Below, in pieces: positions 8,975-17,658 of a stretch of DNA of 64,000 nucleotides. The stretch's first letter is position 1. Each line of letters begins with the position of its first letter. Under the pieces are notes generated by a model that ran no database searches, was not told the DNA's origin, and saw nothing but the letters and a program-made list of their open reading frames with translations. A program made the position numbers and the translations under genes. The DNA comes from Nostoc sp. 106C (lineage in GTDB: Bacteria > Cyanobacteriota > Cyanobacteriia > Cyanobacteriales > Nostocaceae): positions 1-64,000 of the forward strand of contig NZ_MTAW01000119.1 of assembly GCF_002154725.1 (NCBI RefSeq). The letters run 5' to 3'.

Positions 8975-9868
8975 ATGACAGTTATTTATCCACGGAAATT
9001 TCAGAATGCGATGAGTGCGAGGGATATCCTTCAAAGGGTAGTACGCGATCGCGAAATTCATCTAATTACCCTCAATCGTTATCGTTACAGCGAGCAACGC
9101 AGTTGCAAAGACCTGACTGAGGTAATTGAACAATTAAATGGACAGCCACGGGAATTAGTGCGGGATTTGTCGCATCATATTTCGGATGAAGCTCGTCATG
9201 CCATGTGGCTGACTGACTTGCTGATAGACTTGGGAGCTGATCTAGGAACTCCTCCTGGCTCTTCCTATATTGATGAATTTGATCGTCTTATAGACCGAGA
9301 GTCTTTTAATGCCAACAGCAACTTAGAGGACGGTATCATTGCGGCATTGGCAGCAATTAACATCACCGAAAAGCGGGGTTGTGAGTATTTTTCCGCCCAC
9401 ATCTACGCATTGAAAAAAGCTCCGCAAACTGAAGAAAATATTAAAATTCGGGAAACCATTGAAAAAATTCTGCCAGAGGAAGCCGGACACGTCCGCTGGG
9501 GTAATCGCTGGTTAGCGCAAATCGCAGATAAAAGTCCAGAACATCGGCAAAAAGTCGAGCAAGCCAAGCGCAAGTATGCCGCAATTGAACAAGCGGCGTT
9601 TGAGTCAGGCATGGATATTACTTTAGGTGCAGAACTGCGGCGAGTTGCCAACTTGGTAGAAGTTGCAAATACCATGCCCCTGTGGCAACGTCCCCAGTAT
9701 TTGATGGAACGTTTACCGCAAACTTTGCTAGCACCTGAATTGCAGTTACTCAGGATTGAGGCAGCACAAAGGGCTTGGCAGCGAGATCCCCAAGCATTTA
9801 TGGAGAAATTTGTGCCGATGTTCCTTAGTGGTATTCAGAAACGGGAGAAAACGGGGACTAGAGATTAG
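8975..9868 (+). CDS. Ferritin-like di-iron protein
   Basis: About 297 residues, mostly helical. Two carboxylate/histidine motifs of a ferritin-like four-helix bundle are visible: SDEARHAMWL (near residue 70) and LPEEAGHVRWG (near residue 170), with REIHL and ITEKRGCEYF supplying the other helices. This is the di-iron oxygenase/ferritin-like fold; the substrate is unknown, and a tRNA hydroxylase (MiaE-like) or an oxidase role would both fit the fold. The start is uncertain: 8942 and 8975 are in frame and neither has a clear Shine-Dalgarno sequence; 8975 was chosen because the preceding codons are AT-rich. The C-terminal tail (KREKTGTRD) runs into a GGGACTAG-type intergenic repeat. Confidence 0.8.
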   Translation: MTVIYPRKFQNAMSARDILQRVVRDREIHLITLNRYRYSEQRSCKDLTEVIEQLNGQPRELVRDLSHHISDEARHAMWLTDLLIDLGADLGTPPGSSYIDEFDRLIDRESFNANSNLEDGIIAALAAINITEKRGCEYFSAHIYALKKAPQTEENIKIRETIEKILPEEAGHVRWGNRWLAQIADKSPEHRQKVEQAKRKYAAIEQAAFESGMDITLGAELRRVANLVEVANTMPLWQRPQYLMERLPQTLLAPELQLLRIEAAQRAWQRDPQAFMEKFVPMFLSGIQKREKTGTRD

Positions 9869-10261
9869 GGGCTAGGGGAACAGGGGACTAGGGAGAAATA
9901 ACAAATGCCCAATCCCCCATCCCTTAATCCTGCTGATGAGCAAATTTATAACCACCCCAAAGAGCAAGAGCGATCGCGCTTACCAATAAAATCGGGATAA
10001 CTCAGATAATGGTATAGGTTAGGGGTAATAGGTAAACTAAGACTTTGAGGGCGGTTGGCAATGGGCTGGAGTCAAAGAAGTGGCTCCTAAAAACGACATT
10101 AAGTAGCATTTTTGGAAATATCACTTTTTTGTAGTTATATCTTAAACATATATTAATTATTACTTTATATTTCTTCACATGTACTTAGCGATTCAAGAGT
10201 ACCGTGTACTGAGTATTGAGTAACCTATAACTAAAGTTAGGGGATTGAAGTAGGAAGCATT
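9869..10261. other. Intergenic region with a small membrane-segment remnant
   Basis: The first 50 bases are purine-rich GGGACTAGGG-type filler typical of Nostoc spacers. On the minus strand, 9924-9998 encodes a stretch ending LALWGGYKFAHQQD and a stop, which reads like the C-terminus of a one-span membrane protein, but no start codon exists upstream. It is at best a remnant. The rest of the region shows nothing recognisable. Confidence 0.3.
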
Positions 10262-10510
10262 ATCTTGAAAAGTTCGGATGCCTGCGGCAAGCCCTACGGG
10301 TGACGCTCGTTCCCCGCTACGCTAACGCCAGTTCACGCCAGTCGCTTCAAGTCAGGAAACCCGCCCACGGCGCTGTCTCTCCAACGCGCTGGCTCCTTTA
10401 TGCCGGGGAACCCATCCACCGGACTGGCTCACCGCTACGCGTCTACGACGGTTCGCCTTTAGGCGTTCCCGAAGGGTAGCCGCCGCTGCGACTTTTCGCT
10501 ATTTCTCGTG
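10262..10510. repeat. Palindromic short-repeat cluster
   Basis: A GC-rich patch in AT-rich surroundings made of short modules such as CCGCTACGCTAACGCCAG, GGGGAACCCATCCACCGGAC and GGCGTTCCCGAAGGGTAG. The last recurs almost exactly near 56981-56998, and related CCGGACTGG/GGGAAACCC modules recur near 26360-26500. These are interspersed repeats of the type found between Nostoc genes. No open frame runs through them. Confidence 0.7.
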
Positions 10511-10702
10511 CTTTGCATCTGGAAATAAAGACTTTTCCTTCTTCAATAGACTTCTGCCTTGAAAATAAAACTGTTGGTAGTGGCTAGGGAAATAAAACAG
10601 AGAATAGAATGCACTGGCGCAATGTTAAGTCCTCTGTTTGTCATGATTTCAAACAGAAGCAAAAAAGGTGTCATCAGACAATGGTACAAAGCAGTTTTTG
10701 TT

Positions 10703-12041
10703 TTAAGTTGGTGCAACAGATGTCTGTGCTTCGAGAGTTACCTTGTAACCAAGCTGTTCTAATCGAGAACGCATCCGCTTGAGCAGATGCTGTTTTTGAG
10801 GCTGATTGAGATGATTAACCCCCAAATCTTTATAGGGTTGACCTGTGGACAACATATGAAAGACAGCAGTCAAAATCCGGTGAGCCACAGCGACAATAGC
10901 TCTTTTCCTACCTCGTCGTGCCTTCAGACGTTGATAGACTACAGCCAAGTAGGTATGTTTGCATCTACTGGCGGCATTGGCAGCTTGAATCAAAGCACTG
11001 CGTAACCAACTGTTACCTTGTCCAGTTCTGCCAGAAAATTGTTTTCCTGCACTCTCATTGTTTCCTGGACAGACCCTTGCCCATCTAGCCAAGTGTACGG
11101 CAGAAGGAAAACGAGTCATGTCGATGCCAATCTCAGCCAGTAACAGTTCAGCAGTATTAAGTGCTACGCCGGGAATCGTATCCAGTAGGCTCACTGCTGC
11201 TTCCCAAGACAAAGGGCAATTAACCGATGAAATTTCTACGGCAGAGGATGGAGAATCAGAGGGCGTAGGCGGTTTTAAGTTGTTTTGAGTAGTGGTTTGG
11301 GCTTGGATATGTTCTGTAATCTGGGTATCAAAAATCGCTATTTGCTCTTTCAAAAAGTCTAAATGAATTAGATGTTGAGCAATTAAAAAGCGATGATGTT
11401 CCCTGACTCTTCCGATAAGTGCTTGCTCTAATTGTTGGCGTTTGTTCCTCAGAGAAGCTTTTGCCAATTCTGCTAGCACTTTTTCATTATCCTGCCCATC
11501 AACAATTGCCGTTAATATTTGCCGTGCAGAAACACCTGTGATATCTGTAACAACACAGGCGAGTTTGATGTTTGCCCACTCCAATGTTTTCTGCAAGCGG
11601 TTGACCACCGCAGCCCTTTCTTGCACCAAGTTGGTGCGTTGACGGGTTAAATCTCGCAAATCTCGCTGTGGCAAGGGTGGAATCAAACTACCTCTCTCGT
11701 AAACCATGACGTAACAGTTCTGCTATCCACTGTGCATCTAGTACATCAGTTTTGCGTCCTGGGACATTCTTCATGTGTTGGGCGTTGACAACCAAAACTT
11801 CAAAGCCTGATTCCAACAGGTTATATACAGTCGAACAGTATTCTCCTGTACTTTCCATTGCCAACTGTTGAATGCTTTTGCTATGCAGCCAGTCAGACAG
11901 TTCTAGCAGTCCTGCTGTTATCGTACTGAAACTACGGCTAACTATATTAACTTCACCCTTAATTAAGGGAGTCATGCAGCAGGCAACTACTGTTTTCTTG
12001 TGGACATCTAATCCCGCGCAGTGAGTGTAGGTGACTTCCAT
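10703..12041 (-). pseudogene. IS110-family transposase, frameshifted
   Basis: The N-terminal part (11688-12041) has the RuvC-like DEDD catalytic set: Asp12 in AGLDVHKK, Glu63 in AMESTGEY, Asp99 and Asp102 in GRKTDVLDAQW. The C-terminal part (frame open from 11707 down to 10703) carries the Tnp_20 domain with LLDTIPGVALNTAELLLAEIG, ARWARVCPGNNESAGK and the serine-containing GNSWLRSALIQAA. The two parts lie in different frames and overlap at 11688-11707: the N-terminal frame reads HGLRER-stop where the other reads ERGSLIPPLPQR. One extra or missing base explains this. IS110 elements are not known for programmed frameshifting, so it is called a pseudogene. The joined protein would be about 440 residues, a normal length. 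Confidence 0.88.
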
Positions 12042-12285
12042 ATTTCACCTCCATTGATTTTTTCACAGATGGCAAGATGTCCTTAAAAAAAGATTCTGCC
12101 TTGCGTGTTTCCCACTCTTGTGAGGGGTTTCACATTTCCTTGTGCCACCGGACATCTAGGTCTGTCTCTTGCTCAGGCTCGCAGCACCACTGTCATTCCG
12201 ACCTTTGTACCTACTGCTTGAGCAAAATGTATCACATTTTCATTGTTCCTTGTGAGCGCAGCTCATGGAGTCTCTTGCAAAAATC
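12042..12285 (-). ncRNA. Candidate IS110 bridge RNA region
   Basis: Noncoding end of the IS110 element, upstream of the transposase on the minus strand. Two adjacent hairpins are visible: arms TTGCTCA and TGAGCAA (12169-12175 with 12219-12225), continued by a GCAG/CTGC pair inside and enclosing a large internal loop, and AAAATGT/ACATTTT with a three-base loop (12224-12240). The motif GCAAGAGAC occurs twice (near 12256-12264 and 12162-12172), as does CACAAGGAA. In characterised IS110 elements this end is transcribed into a bridge RNA with target- and donor-binding loops. That it does so here is inference from family and position. Confidence 0.45.
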
Positions 12286-12290
12286 CGAAT

Positions 12291-13021
12291 AAGAATAAAA
12301 AAATCACAGATGTAGACACGAAGTGGCTTCCCGTAGGGTACACAGATAAACACAGATAAATATCTGTTTCCGATTGACTTCGTACACATCGAATTGATAC
12401 GTGGTACTCTCTCCAAGGGTGGCTACTATCTTCGTAGCGTAGCTGTGGCAAGGAACGAACTTCACCTGAAGAGTGATTTAAGCTTGGCAGGACATTTTTC
12501 AACAGGACAGCCTTCTGCTTTCGGTTTAATTACCAGCTGAAATTTTGAGCTATCCAGAAGGATAAAAAATTCTCAGAATTATTGATATGCCTTGAAAAGA
12601 TGATGCCAATAATCAAATGACCCAAGTAATAATATTGGCATTGCTAAATAATTGTTGAGATATACCTCAAGTTAGTATTCGTCAACTATCCCTTTGATAA
12701 CAATATAATTGCTCCTACGGATTAACAAGATGATTGTTGATTACTTCAACTCTTCGTATATATAACTAAATAAAATATTGGAAATTATCTACAAACTTAC
12801 GTTGAAATGCTGATTTGAGATACTTTAAAAAAAATAAACAGCCTATTAATCTTTACTGAAGACGAGATAAAGTTAGACCCAGTATACATCTATATAACGA
12901 TAGAAACAATTTAGAAGAAACTTAATAGAGATGTATAATTAGCGCGTCTCCTCCTTCATACATAAAAAATAACGTTTAAGGCTGGCCGGATTTCTGTTTT
13001 CTGTACCCTGATAAGGAGCAT
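12291..13021. other. Intergenic region upstream of the PBP-DUF4912 gene
   Basis: About 730 bases without a credible gene. The first part holds ACACAGATAAACACAGATAAA filler and GTAGCGTAGC-type repeats. The second part (12540-13000) is AT-rich and must carry the promoter for the large gene at 13022. No terminator or RNA gene was recognised. Confidence 0.45.
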
Positions 13022-16000
13022 ATGTGGCAAAAAGAAAAAAAAGATAGTGCAATAGTCCGTCTGGCATTACTGCTTGCTATAGGAACTATGCCTATGGCAA
13101 CAAGTCTCTTAGTGCCAACACATATACTGGCACAATCTGCAACTGATGCTCCCTCGTTTCCATTGCCAAAAACATTGGAAAATGGGACTACAGTGCGGAT
13201 TGATGGTTCAAGTAGCTTGAGTGCGATCAACCAAAACCTAAAACAAAGTTTTGAGAAACAGTTTTCTGGTACGAAAGTTGAAGTTGCAGCTAACGGCACT
13301 GATGCCGCACTGAAAGCTTTGCTAGAGGGGAAAATAGATATAGCAGCACTCGGCCGTGGCTTGACCCCACAAGAACAAGCACAAGGTCTAGAGCAAGTGC
13401 GCTTGCATCGAGAAAAAATTGCCATCATTGTGGGTGCTGACAATCCTTTCCAAGGAAGCTTGACTACTAGGCAATTCGCCCGAATTTTCCGAGGACAAAT
13501 TACAGATTGGTCGCAATTGGGAGGAACTAAAGGTAAAATTCGAGTCATCGATCGCCCGACAACCAGCGACACTCGCAATACTTTCCGGAATTATCCAGCA
13601 TTCAAGTCTGCTAAATTTACTACAGGCTCTACAGCAACTCAAGTGGCTGATGATAATACCGCAGAAATCGTCAAACAACTGGGTAAGGATGGGATTAGCT
13701 ACGCCTTAGCTAATCAGGTATCGCAACTACCTGGTGTGCGAGTTCTCCAAGTACATCAAACCTCACCCACAGATGCCAAATATCCCTTCTCGCAACCTTT
13801 AGTTTACGTCTACAAGAAAAATCCCAGTACTGGTATAGCTGGTTTTCTTGGTTATGCGATCGCACCACCAGGACAGCAAGCCGTAGAAGCAGCGAGATCA
13901 GCCGAAGCAGCTGCGATCGCTCAAGGTGGATTGCAAGCATTGCCCACAACTGCTACCACTTCCCCCACACCTGAGGCAACAACTGCTGCTACTACCGCCC
14001 CTACGGCTGAGGCTATAACTACAACTACAGATCCTAATGCAACTACTGCCCCTAACGAGTCATTAGCAAATTCTGCTGCTAATAACAATGCAATTGTGCA
14101 AAGGGAAGCACCATTTTGGTTGCTATTGCCTTTGTTGGTTATAGCTGTCTTAGGTGGATTGTCTTATTGGTGGTTTCTGAAAAGACGCCCACAGGCAGTT
14201 GATGCAGCAGATAGAGACTCAGCCTCGCAAGAGCCTACTCTATCACCAGCAACACCAGATCTAGCTACTGGTGCAGGCGCAGCCATATCATCTGGCTTTT
14301 CTGACACAGGATTAACTGATGAGACAAGAAATAACGGCGAAGCTGCATGGGAAACAGAAGCACCTGCGACAGTTGTAAATACTTCTTATCCACACTTGCC
14401 GGAAGTGTCTACAGTTACATCTAATAGTGAATTACCCAAGGCTGAAGTACCACCTACAAATTTGGATAATTCAGACGTGCCTATAGTTGCATCGGATACC
14501 CACAATTGGAACGAAGAACAACCCCAGGCAGAATATAACATTCCAGAAAATATTGCCTCAACTAGCAATGCAGCCTTAGCAGGTGGTGCGGGACTAGCAG
14601 CTGGGGCCGCTACCTGGTCTGCTGTTACTGGTGCAGGGTCAAATTCTGAAGATAGTGGAAATCCAATAGGAAATAGCAATTATTCTATATGGGATTCATC
14701 AGAGTCTGAACTGCCAATCATTGAAACAGCAGCAACAATCCCTGATTTACCAGATGTTCCTGAACAAACAGCGGATGTAGAATTGCCAATCATTGAAACA
14801 GCAGCGACAATTCCCGATTTGCCAGATGTTCCTGAATCAACAGCAGATGTAGAATTGCCAATCATTGAAACAGCAGCGACAATCCCTGATTTACCAGATG
14901 TTCCTGAACAAACAGCGGATGTGGAATTGCCAATCATTGAGACAGCAGCGACAATCCCTGATTTGCCAGATGTTCCTGAATCAACAGCAGATGTAGAACT
15001 GCCAATCATTGAGACAGCAGCGACAATCCCCGATTTACCAGATGTTCCTGAACAAACAGCGGATGTAGAATTGCCAATTATTGAAACAGCAGCGACAATC
15101 CCTGATTTGCCAGATGTTCCTGAATCAACAGCGGATGTGGAATTGCCAATTATTGAAACAGCAGCAACACTTCCCGATTTGCCAGATGTTCCTGATATAG
15201 CATTGGATGCAGTGGCAGACGAAGCTGAATCAACTGCGGACGGAACAGAAGAAGATATTATCGAAATAGTCTCTAATTTACCAGAACAGACAGCTGAAGA
15301 AGCATCAAACTTGCCAGAAGATCCTTCTGTAACTAACTTAGGGGCATTAGCTGGTGCTGCATCTGTAACAGCAAGCGCAGGATTTGACGCTTGGGCTAAG
15401 ATTTATGGCATTCACGAAGATTCGGGATCAAGCAGTAACACAAATAATGCATCAGTAGAAGAAGCGCAAACCACTGCTTCAACAAATGCCAATGTCGAGG
15501 ATAGTGTGAGTATCAGACCCCATACGCCCAAGTGGGCTTATGTATCGTGGCAGATTTCTAACACTCAAAAGCAAGTATTGCAAAATTCAAGTTCCCAGTT
15601 GACGCTGCGACTGTACGATGTCACCGATATCGACCTGAGTTATCAGAGTCCGCATCTGGTGCAGCAGTACGCATGTGACGAAATAGCACACGATCGCTTT
15701 ATTGCGATCCCCGAAAGCGATCGCAATTACATCGCAGAAATTGGCTATATTGCAGATGGTGATCGCTGGATCAAAATAGCCAGATCCGGGATTGTGCGTG
15801 TGTTTAGCAATCCCTACATCCCAGGTGAAGAAACTGCTGATGAATCAGAAGCCAATGTCGAGGACAGCATTAGCTTTACACCTCAGACTTCAGAATCAGC
15901 TGATGTTTCATGGCAGATTTCCGATGTTAACAAGCAAGCATTGGAGCAAACAGGTTGTCAATTGGCACTGCGGCTATACGATGTTACTGATCTCGACCTA

Positions 16001-16789
16001 AGTTACCAAACTCCTCAGTTTATCCAGCAGTATGAATTTGACCCAGCAACAGAAAATAGTTTAGTCGCGATCCCCGCCAGCGATCGCGACTACATCGCAG
16101 AAATTGGTTATGCTACAGATAGTGAGCATTGGGTATCAATAGCTCGTTCCGAGATTGTGCGCGTCTTTAGCCATCCTTATATAGAAGACAAAGATGATGC
16201 TAACTTACTAGATGCAAATAATACCCATATTGAAAGCAGCATTACTCTCACACCTCGTACAGCCAAATGGGCTTATGTCAGTTGGTACATTTCTGACACT
16301 GAAAAGCAGGTATTGCAGAATTCCCACATTTCCCAACTGGCAATCCGACTGTACGATGTTACCGATCTCGATTTGAGCTATCAAAATCCCCAGCTTGTGC
16401 AGCAGTACGAATGTGAGGAATTATCACAGGATCGCTTTGTGGCGATCCCCACCAGCGATCGCGACTACATTGTAGAAATTGGCTATGCTACAGATAGCGA
16501 TCGCTGGGTGTCAATAGCCCGTTCAACCACTGTTCGCGTCTTCAGCCGTCCCTACCCAGATTTTTGGTTTGTAGCTGATGCTGAACTCATTATCCACGGG
16601 GCAACAGAGCCAGATGCAACTGTAAATATTGCTGGTCATGCCATTAAACTGAAGCCGGATGGTACTTTCCATTTGCGTATCCCTTTCTCAGATAGCTTAA
16701 TCGACTATCTGATGACAGCAACTTCTGCTGATGGACACAAGTCTAGTACCATTCATAAAAAGTTCTCCCAGGATAGTTGGGAAGGCTAA
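13022..16789 (+). CDS. PBP-like / repeat / triple DUF4912 membrane protein
   Basis: 1255 residues. Order: signal peptide (about 1-38, ending ILAQSA); a periplasmic phosphate-binding-protein-like domain (about 45-285, with IDGSSSLSAINQNLKQSFE and GKIDIAALGRGL); a Thr/Ala-rich linker; one membrane span at about 364-384 (FWLLLPLLVIAVLGGLSYWW); an acidic low-complexity region with seven 24-residue repeats (563-730); three DUF4912 domains (about 825-935, 945-1055, 1070-1180), each with WQIS or WYIS, RLYDVTD and an EIGY core; and a C-terminal Ig-like module (FWFVADAELIIHGATEPDA). AAGGAG lies four bases before the ATG. The architecture places the solute-binding domain outside and the DUF4912 domains inside if the span is a true anchor. 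No transporter or kinase gene is adjacent. The ligand and role are unknown. Confidence 0.9.
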   Translation: MWQKEKKDSAIVRLALLLAIGTMPMATSLLVPTHILAQSATDAPSFPLPKTLENGTTVRIDGSSSLSAINQNLKQSFEKQFSGTKVEVAANGTDAALKALLEGKIDIAALGRGLTPQEQAQGLEQVRLHREKIAIIVGADNPFQGSLTTRQFARIFRGQITDWSQLGGTKGKIRVIDRPTTSDTRNTFRNYPAFKSAKFTTGSTATQVADDNTAEIVKQLGKDGISYALANQVSQLPGVRVLQVHQTSPTDAKYPFSQPLVYVYKKNPSTGIAGFLGYAIAPPGQQAVEAARSAEAAAIAQGGLQALPTTATTSPTPEATTAATTAPTAEAITTTTDPNATTAPNESLANSAANNNAIVQREAPFWLLLPLLVIAVLGGLSYWWFLKRRPQAVDAADRDSASQEPTLSPATPDLATGAGAAISSGFSDTGLTDETRNNGEAAWETEAPATVVNTSYPHLPEVSTVTSNSELPKAEVPPTNLDNSDVPIVASDTHNWNEEQPQAEYNIPENIASTSNAALAGGAGLAAGAATWSAVTGAGSNSEDSGNPIGNSNYSIWDSSESELPIIETAATIPDLPDVPEQTADVELPIIETAATIPDLPDVPESTADVELPIIETAATIPDLPDVPEQTADVELPIIETAATIPDLPDVPESTADVELPIIETAATIPDLPDVPEQTADVELPIIETAATIPDLPDVPESTADVELPIIETAATLPDLPDVPDIALDAVADEAESTADGTEEDIIEIVSNLPEQTAEEASNLPEDPSVTNLGALAGAASVTASAGFDAWAKIYGIHEDSGSSSNTNNASVEEAQTTASTNANVEDSVSIRPHTPKWAYVSWQISNTQKQVLQNSSSQLTLRLYDVTDIDLSYQSPHLVQQYACDEIAHDRFIAIPESDRNYIAEIGYIADGDRWIKIARSGIVRVFSNPYIPGEETADESEANVEDSISFTPQTSESADVSWQISDVNKQALEQTGCQLALRLYDVTDLDLSYQTPQFIQQYEFDPATENSLVAIPASDRDYIAEIGYATDSEHWVSIARSEIVRVFSHPYIEDKDDANLLDANNTHIESSITLTPRTAKWAYVSWYISDTEKQVLQNSHISQLAIRLYDVTDLDLSYQNPQLVQQYECEELSQDRFVAIPTSDRDYIVEIGYATDSDRWVSIARSTTVRVFSRPYPDFWFVADAELIIHGATEPDATVNIAGHAIKLKPDGTFHLRIPFSDSLIDYLMTATSADGHKSSTIHKKFSQDSWEG
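14708..15211 (+). repeat. Seven 72-bp in-frame tandem repeats
   Basis: Seven exact-length 72-base units encode ELPIIETAATIPDLPDVPE followed by Q or S and TADV. Copies 1, 3 and 5 share one set of synonymous and coding differences (TTACCA, GAACAA) and copies 2, 4 and 6 another (TTGCCA, GAATCA), so the array grew as 144-base dimers. Copy 7 is diverged at its end. The proline and acidic spacing suggests an extended, non-globular spacer in the protein. Confidence 0.97.
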
Positions 16790-16948
16790 AACAGCGATTC
16801 AGTCATAGACTTAGCTTGAAAATCAGACAGGAAGCAGAAGGAAGGAAAAGTTTTCATCTTTTATTGTGCTCGCGTAGCGTGCACTTTGCGCTCACTTTAC
16901 TTCCTGGTGCCTCTTGCATAAGTCGATAAATAGCACAATATAATTAAT

Positions 16949-16988
16949 AGAGAAGAAAGAAGAATTAACTTCTTTCTTCTCTTTTTTT
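16949..16988 (+). terminator. Strong hairpin terminator
   Basis: A 14-base-pair stem (AGAGAAGAAAGAAG with CTTCTTTCTTCTCT), a six-base AATTAA loop and a run of T residues. It lies 160 bases past the 13022-16789 stop and reads in the same direction. The stem is purine on one side and pyrimidine on the other, so it may also have another role. Confidence 0.75.
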
Positions 16989-17028
16989 GATACATTGATG
17001 TTCCTTAAAATTACAGCTATTTTCAGCT

Positions 17029-17132
17029 AATACCAATTTGAAAAAAGAATGCGACAGATTGTAGGGGCACGTCACTGCCGTGACTTCTAGAATATTTATT
17101 GATGTGTCGCAAACATTATTTGATTTGGTATA
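17029..17132. mobile_element. MITE-like inverted-repeat element
   Basis: About 104 bases bounded by imperfect terminal inverted repeats of about 28 bases. The left end begins TACCAATTTGAAAAAAGAAT and runs to GCGACA; the right end, reverse-complemented, begins TACCAAATCAAATAATGTTT and runs to GCGACA. A GTCAC-TGCC-GTGAC hairpin lies inside. There is no coding capacity. The termini resemble miniature elements common in Nostoc; whether it is a named family such as Nezha could not be decided. Confidence 0.65.
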
Positions 17133-17658
17133 ACTAGACCCACACTCTAGGAGCAATAACAATTTTATGCCTTGACGACAGATGTGATTCACATCAATGA
17201 AAAAGACTTTAAGTACAAGTTTATCTGTATTTATCTGGAGTTTAATTCTAATTTTGGTATACACAAATCACCTGTTCAATATACAAAAATCTTTTCAAGT
17301 AAGCTTCGTTAAATATGGATGTACAATACAAATAAATGCCCATAGACCACACAAGCGTTTACCCCAAAGGAATCTAAACGCATTGAATGCTGCGTTTTCT
17401 GTGCAAAGCCAACAGTTAGCAGTATTGGGTTAATAGTGGTCTATGTATAAATATTGGGGATATTTCGATAAATCTGTCTCGACACAAGTCAAAAACTCAG
17501 GCTTGTCATTTTGAAATCTGTACAATCAACAGCAGTGCGGTTTATTAGCAGCAATTAACAGCATGGTATTTCCTGCTAGGCTAATAAATCAGCACAGAGT
17601 CTTTAGTGCTAATTTGCCCAAGAACCCTTTGTGATAGAAAATCTAGAGGCATCAAACA
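17133..17658. other. Intergenic region upstream of the NYN-domain gene
   Basis: An open frame at 17197-17433 (78 residues with a hydrophobic N-terminus) has no Shine-Dalgarno sequence and no recognisable family, so it is not called a gene. A perfect nine-base inverted repeat TTTATTAGC/GCTAATAAA spans 17541-17588, about 70 bases before the next ATG, and could be regulatory. A near-palindrome GATGTGATTCACATC lies at 17180-17194. Confidence 0.4.

Larger units (their letters stand above)
10690..12290 (-). mobile_element. IS110-family insertion sequence, probably inactive
   Basis: The element comprises a split transposase gene (10703-12041) and a long noncoding stretch upstream of it (12042 to about 12290). 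The ends are approximate, because IS110 elements lack terminal inverted repeats and do not make clear target duplications. The long noncoding region before the transposase is the layout of the IS110 group, where the bridge RNA is encoded at that end. Because of the frameshift, this copy probably cannot transpose on its own. Confidence 0.75.

Noticed and set aside
10262-10510. GC-rich repeat cluster as a possible CRISPR array
   Set aside because: The units have no constant length or spacing and there are no unique spacers between identical repeats.
14680-15009. 109-codon minus-strand frame with regular repeats
   Set aside because: It is the antisense of the 72-bp coding repeats of the PBP-DUF4912 gene; its low complexity comes from the array.
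17180-17194. GATGTGATTCACATC near-palindrome resembling a CRP site
   Set aside because: The half-site spacing is two bases or fewer, not six, so it does not fit TGTGA-N6-TCACA.
17197-17433. 78-codon open frame with hydrophobic N-terminus
   Set aside because: No Shine-Dalgarno sequence and no family resemblance; the rest is irregular.
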